A DNA stretch of 64,000 nucleotides from Bos javanicus. Lineage: Eukaryota; Chordata; Mammalia; Artiodactyla; Bovidae. The translations under genes were made by a program, and so were the position numbers. Below the pieces are notes generated by a model, which saw only the letters and a program-made list of their open reading frames with translations, was not told the origin of the DNA and searched no databases. Positions 59,545 through 64,000 of the stretch are shown here, one piece after another. The stretch's first letter is position 1, and each line of letters starts with the position of its first letter. The DNA lies in assembly GCF_032452875.1 (NCBI RefSeq), contig NC_083870.1:5952001-6016000 (forward strand), written 5' to 3'.

Positions 59545-59730
59545 AGCAGTATGATGTAGTAATTAAGGTCAGATTCAGATGCCTAAGGTTGACTCTATCA
59601 CCTTGTTAAATGAGGAAGATAGTCCTGAATTCAAAGAGTTATTTTAAGAATTAAGTGAATTATCCATGTAAATTTCTTAGAACAATGGGTGACAATTAAT
59701 CATTTTATAAATATTACCCATCATTATCTG
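59545..59730 (+). mobile_element. MIR-like SINE, plus strand
   Basis: AGTATGATGTAGTAATTAAG and TTAAGAATTAAGTGAATTA resemble a diverged MIR. Confidence 0.5.
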
Positions 59731-61072
59731 AATCGGTTTCTTTTGAATTGGTGGGTATTTTGATAGGGAAAGAATGCAAGTATTTTGGCCCCTCTTCTGG
59801 ACTACATATATATGTTGAATCAGGTAACAAAAATTTCAATTATGGTCCTAAATGACAGTCCTGATTTTGCTTGGTTTCCAAATTCCCTGCATAACACAGT
59901 GGTGACTTTAGTTTTCCCATTAACAGGAGACTATTCTGTGCTCATTCTGTAGTTCTTTTCCAGGAAATAACTCAAGCTCCCCCTTTTTTTCAAATCTGCA
60001 TAATCTATTTATTTCTTTAAGTTCACTAATGGAATAGATTTTCTACTTTTAGTTTTCAGTCATATTTTTTTACATAAAAATCTTGTGCTTCCATTTCTAT
60101 TCAAAGTGCCATTAAAGCAAATATTCACAATATACTATTAAATTTTTTAAAGGCAGAACATAACACTATATGTACAAGTTAACCCCCGTTGTTTACTGTA
60201 GTTGCCTCCAGAGTAAGACCATGGCGACTTCTGTGTACTTCTTTATAGTCTTACATATTTTATACATCACCTAAATATGCTTAGATTACTTTGACAAATA
60301 ATTAAAATATTACTTAAAATGAAAGTTATCTAGACTAAATTTTAAATGGAGAAATGAAACGAAAAAGAAGTACCTGATTTTCCACCCCCTCCCCGAAACA
60401 TATTCCCCAGATCATTAATGCTAGTGGTTTTACTGTCAACCCACCATTAAATGGTACAAATAGATGATACCAATATGCTTAAAATGTTGTTTTATCAGAG
60501 TAATCTGGCTGACAGAACCTGAACACATGTTATTTTCTTTTTCCTTATGAAAATTTAGTCTGTATCACAAAGATTATTTATCAGTCCCACAAGTATGATG
60601 ATTATGCTGCATTGGGTCTATTGACAACTCCAGATTTTTCAGAATAACGAGAAGGAGGAGATAGAAATGAGTCTAATCCTAAATATTATATAACATCAAA
60701 AACCATTTCCATTTGGGTTTGGAAAGCAATTGTTTTGGTACATCTATGCCTTCCCCCCCACCCCTTGGAATTAGCAATACATTAAATAAAATAATGAAGC
60801 TGTGGCAGTGATTGAGGTAGTGGAGGGAGAGTTCTTTGATTTAACAGAGGACCCTATCTTTTTTTAATGGCCTGATTTCACTTTCTCTGAATGGATGCCC
60901 TGAAACTATTTGCAGCACTAGGGATTCATCTGCTATCAAAGGAATCTTTTGATTCAGTTGGTTAAGTCAGTAAAATCCATGGGGTGGGAAACAACAATTT
61001 GAACTCTTCTATTATTTTAGATTATTAAATTCCTATGGTTGCCACTTATAAGCATAATTTTATCCTTTTTTA
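59731..61072. other. Intergenic DNA, apparently unique
   Basis: AT-rich, with no repeat, gene or RNA recognised. Confidence 0.4.
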
Positions 61073-61733
61073 AAATCTCTAGTCCTTTTTCCCTTCGGGA
61101 AAGAGACACATGTACCCCCATGTTCATCGCAGCACTGTTTATAATAGCCAGGACATGCAACCAACCTAGATGTCCATCAGCAGATGAATGGATAAGAAAG
61201 CTGTGGTACATATACACAATGGAGTATTACTCAGCCATTAAAAAGAATACATTTGAATCAGTTCTAATGAGGTGGATGAAACTGGAGCCTATTATACAGA
61301 GTGAAGTAAGCCAGAAAGAAAAACACCAATACAGTATACTAACGCATATATATGGAATTTAGAAAGATGCTAACAATAACTCTGTGTACAAGACAGCAAA
61401 AGAGACACAGATGTATAGAACAGTCTAATGGACTCTGTTGCAGAGGGAGAGGGTGGGAAGATTTGGGAGAATGGCATTGAAATATGTATAATATCATGTA
61501 TGAAACGAGTTGCCAGTCCAGGTTCGATGCACGATACTGGATGCTTGGGGCTGGTGCACTGGGACGACCCAGAGGGATGGTATGGGGAGGGAGGAGGGAG
61601 GAGGGTTCAAGATGGGGAACACATGTATACCTGTGGCGGATTCATTTTGATATTTGGCAAAACTAATACAATTTGTAAAGTTTAAAAGTAAAATAAAATT
61701 TAAAAATAAATAAATAAATAAATCTCTAGTCCT
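61073..61733 (+). mobile_element. Young L1 3' end with TSD
   Basis: The body is 61087-61719: ORF2 last part, 3' UTR and (AAAT)n tail. TSD AAATCTCTAGTCCT at 61073-61086 and 61720-61733. Nearly the same sequence as 51260-51880. About ten extra bases at the 5' junction do not match L1. Confidence 0.94.
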
Positions 61734-61807
61734 AAACCTGAAGAATTCTATTCAAGTGATATTTCTTATTATAATAGCCATTTTTAGGACTGTATTTAAT
61801 GGTGAGT

Positions 61808-63317
61808 CAGTCAGTTCAGTCACTCAGTCATGTCTGACTCTTTGCAACCCCATGAATCGCAGCACGCCAGGCCTCCCTGTCCATCACCAACTCCCGGAGT
61901 TCACTCAGACTCATGTTCATCGAGTCAGTGATGCCATCCAGCCATCTCATCCTCTGTCATCCCTTTCTCCTCCTGCCCCCAATCCCTCCCAGCATCAGAA
62001 TCTTTTCCAATGAGTCAACTCTTCGCATGAGGTGGCCAAAGTACTGGAGTTTCAGCTTTAGCATCATTCCTTCCAAAGAACACCCAGGACTGATCTCCTT
62101 TAGAATGGACTGGTTGGATCTCCTTGCAGTCCAAGGGACTCTCAAGAGTCTTCTCCAACACCACAGTTCAAACACATCACTTCTTCGGCGCTCAGCTTTC
62201 TTCACAGTCCAAGTCTCACATCCATACATGACCACTGGAAAAACCATAGCCTTGACTAGATGGACCTTTGTTGGCAAAGTAACGTCTCTACTTTTTAATA
62301 TGCTGTCTAGGTTGGTCATAACTTCCCTTCCAAGGAGTAAGCGTCTTTTAATTTCATGGCTGCAATCACCATCTGCAGTGATTTTGGAACCCAGAAAAAT
62401 AAAGTCTGACACTGTTTCCACTGTTTCCCCATCTATTTCCCATGAAGTGATGGGACCAGATGCCATGATCTTCGTTTTCTGAATGTTGAGCTTTAAGCCA
62501 ACTTTTTAACTCTCCTCTTTCACTTTCATCAAGAGGCTTTTTAGTTCCTCTTCACTTTCTGCCATAAGGGTGGTGTCATCTGCATATCTGAGGTTATTGA
62601 TATTTCTCCCGACAATCTTGATTCCAGCTTGTGCTTCTTCCAGCCCAGCATTTCTCATGATGTACTCTGTGTAGAAGTTAAATAAGCAGGGTGACAATAT
62701 CCAGCCTTGACGTACTCCTTTTCCTATTTGGAACCTGTCTGTTGTTCCATGTCCAGTTCTAACTGTTGCTTCCTGACCTGCATATAGGTTTCTCAAGAGG
62801 CAGGTCAGGTGGTCTGGGATTCCCATCTCTTTCAGAATTATCCACAGTTTATTGTGATCCACACAGTCAAATGCTTTGGCATAGTCAATAAAGCAGAAAT
62901 AAACGTTTTTGTGGTACTCTCTTGCTTTTTCCATGAGCCAGCGGATGTTGGCAATTTGATCTCTGTTCCCTCTGCCTTTTCTCAAAGCAGCTTGAACATC
63001 TGGAAGTTCACAGTTCATGTATTGCTGAAACCTGGCTTGGAGAATTTTGACCATTACTTTACTAGCGTGTGAGATGAGTGCAGTTGTGCGGTAGTTTGAG
63101 CATTCTTTGGCATTGCCTTTTTTTGAGATTGGAATGAAAACTGACCTTTTCCAGTCCTGTGGCCACTGCTGAGTTTTCCAAATTTGCTGGTATATTGAGT
63201 GCAGCACTTTCACAGCATCATCTTTCAGGATTTGAAAGAGCTCAACTGGAATTCCATCACCTCCACTAGCTTTGTTCATTGTGACGGTTTTTAAGGCCCA
63301 CTTGACTTCACATTCCA
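61808..63317 (-). mobile_element. BovB LINE fragment, minus strand, best-preserved copy
   Basis: Reversed BovB from CAGTTCAGTCACTCAGTCAT to the region upstream of the RT, truncated 5'. Short possible TSD GGTGAGT at 61801-61807 and 63318-63324. Confidence 0.92.
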
Positions 63318-63336
63318 GGTGAGTAGAAGATTTCAA
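61957..63336 (-). pseudogene. BovB reverse transcriptase remnant with one internal stop
   Basis: From 63336 leftward, 276 codons encode RT motifs: NKASGGDGIP (residues about 21-30), FCFIDYAKAFD (about 147-157) and YADD (about 251-254). A TAA follows at 62507-62505. The same frame then runs open again from 62504 to 61957 through the C-terminal region (KAMVFPVVMYGCE, VPWTARRSNQ). No frameshift is needed across about 1.38 kb. The N-terminal endonuclease is missing. The first few codons lie outside BovB. Confidence 0.88.
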
Positions 63337-64000
63337 ATTGGGCCGATATCATGGACTATCAAAGGGACACTTTCTTTAGTGAATATATGAAAAAGGAATC
63401 AATAGAAGAATCTTTTTTGATATTTGAAAGCCTATATTTTTCTCTTTCAATTATGGAAGCCCTGAAGTCTGAAAGTTTTGAAAGATTTATTATTTTTCTT
63501 TCTGTGAGGTACAAATATCTTATGGGCAACATACTTGAATATGGATGTGTTGCCATGAGAGAGAAAAATATTAGTTTGATAATTATTACAAGAGAATAAA
63601 TAAACCCTTGCTGGCAACAAATAAAGGCATAATTGGATTACTAAAAAGACATATCTATAAATATATTAGGATGACTTAGTAAACAGTGAATAAATTTTAT
63701 TCAGTATTTTAGAGTTTTACAGAAGGAAATACTGGTCAGATGTTGTTTGTAAGATTAAATACGAAATGGGATACACTAGCATTGAACCAGAAGATAATAG
63801 AATTATGTAATCAGCATTTTAGATCAAGAAGATGTCTAAAAGTTTACCTTTCAAAGTATAAAATATAAAATTCAGAAAGATGGACTTTTCCGAGGTCTGA
63901 GTCAATAGCACAATTAAGTTTAATGTAACATAGTTATAGTAAGCACTTACAAAGGTTAAAAAAAATAAAACAAATCCTTTCTTTGATCTGATTACCTACT
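63325..64000. other. Intergenic DNA at the right edge
   Basis: AT-rich. Overlapping opposed open frames at 63351-63599 have no recognisable motif. No repeat named. Confidence 0.4.

Noticed and set aside
61913..62482. 189-codon plus-strand open frame
   Set aside because: Antisense shadow of the well-preserved BovB reverse transcriptase region.
31620..64000. RGS5 coding exons
   Set aside because: Expected from human gene order, but none of the conserved RGS5 peptide is visible on either strand. If RGS5 is here, only its non-coding 5' part is.
1..64000. CRISPR arrays, operons, phage or plasmid modules
   Set aside because: Repeats are dispersed SINE/LINE copies without regular spacers, and the spliced NUF2 gene shows a vertebrate nuclear genome.

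Overview
The window is mammalian, from a bovid (cattle-like) nuclear genome. The evidence is the repeat content: many Bov-tA and BOV-A2 SINEs, several BovB (RTE-type) LINE fragments, and bovine-type L1 3' ends, many with target-site duplications (TSDs). There are no bacterial operons, CRISPR arrays or phage-like modules.

The only protein-coding gene I can support is NUF2 (kinetochore protein Nuf2, a subunit of the NDC80 complex). It lies on the minus strand and fills the left half. Twelve coding exons were placed by translation and GT/AG boundaries: 27369-27247, 25365-25291, 24276-24200, 23702-23641, 12901-12804, 11647-11574, 9363-9267, 8160-8098, 5823-5686, 3714-3574, 2654-2479 and 1549-1414. 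Their phases chain without a break and give codons 1-420. The last coding exon (about 44 codons by comparison with the known 464-residue family length) must lie to the left of position 1. A non-coding first exon probably ends at 31254. It sits in a CpG-rich promoter (about 31.1-31.6 kb) carrying a CDE/CHR cell-cycle module, an E2F consensus and an ETS-like site.

Introns hold layered transposons. Intron 5 (12.9-23.6 kb) is a nest: an old plus-strand L1 is split by an antisense L1, which carries two younger L1 tails, and the old L1 is split again by a SINE and by a BovB insertion with a head-to-tail partial duplication. An L1 tail beside exon 8 appears to have duplicated the exon 8 splice donor. 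A roughly 55-base GC-rich fragment resembling the 5' end of RPL28 mRNA, ending in a perfect fold-back hairpin, lies in intron 3.

The right half (31.6-64 kb) has no coding exon I recognise. In human the divergent neighbour of NUF2 is RGS5, so this may be the 5' flank or first intron of RGS5 long isoforms, but no RGS5 coding sequence is visible. It holds BovB copies (31.8, 48.7, 52.2, 58.9 and 61.8 kb; the last has an almost open reverse transcriptase frame), two young L1 tails (50.3 and 61.1 kb), two copies of an LTR-like repeat (40.4 and 43.3 kb), a possible solo LTR (45.1 kb), and many SINEs and older MIR/L2 elements. A few plus-strand exon-like segments may belong to a divergent transcript.

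I found no new biological system. The strongest unusual points are the duplicated NUF2 splice donor, the RPL28-like fold-back insertion and the tandem BovB. Boundaries of old repeats are approximate, and family names come from recognition, not a database search.
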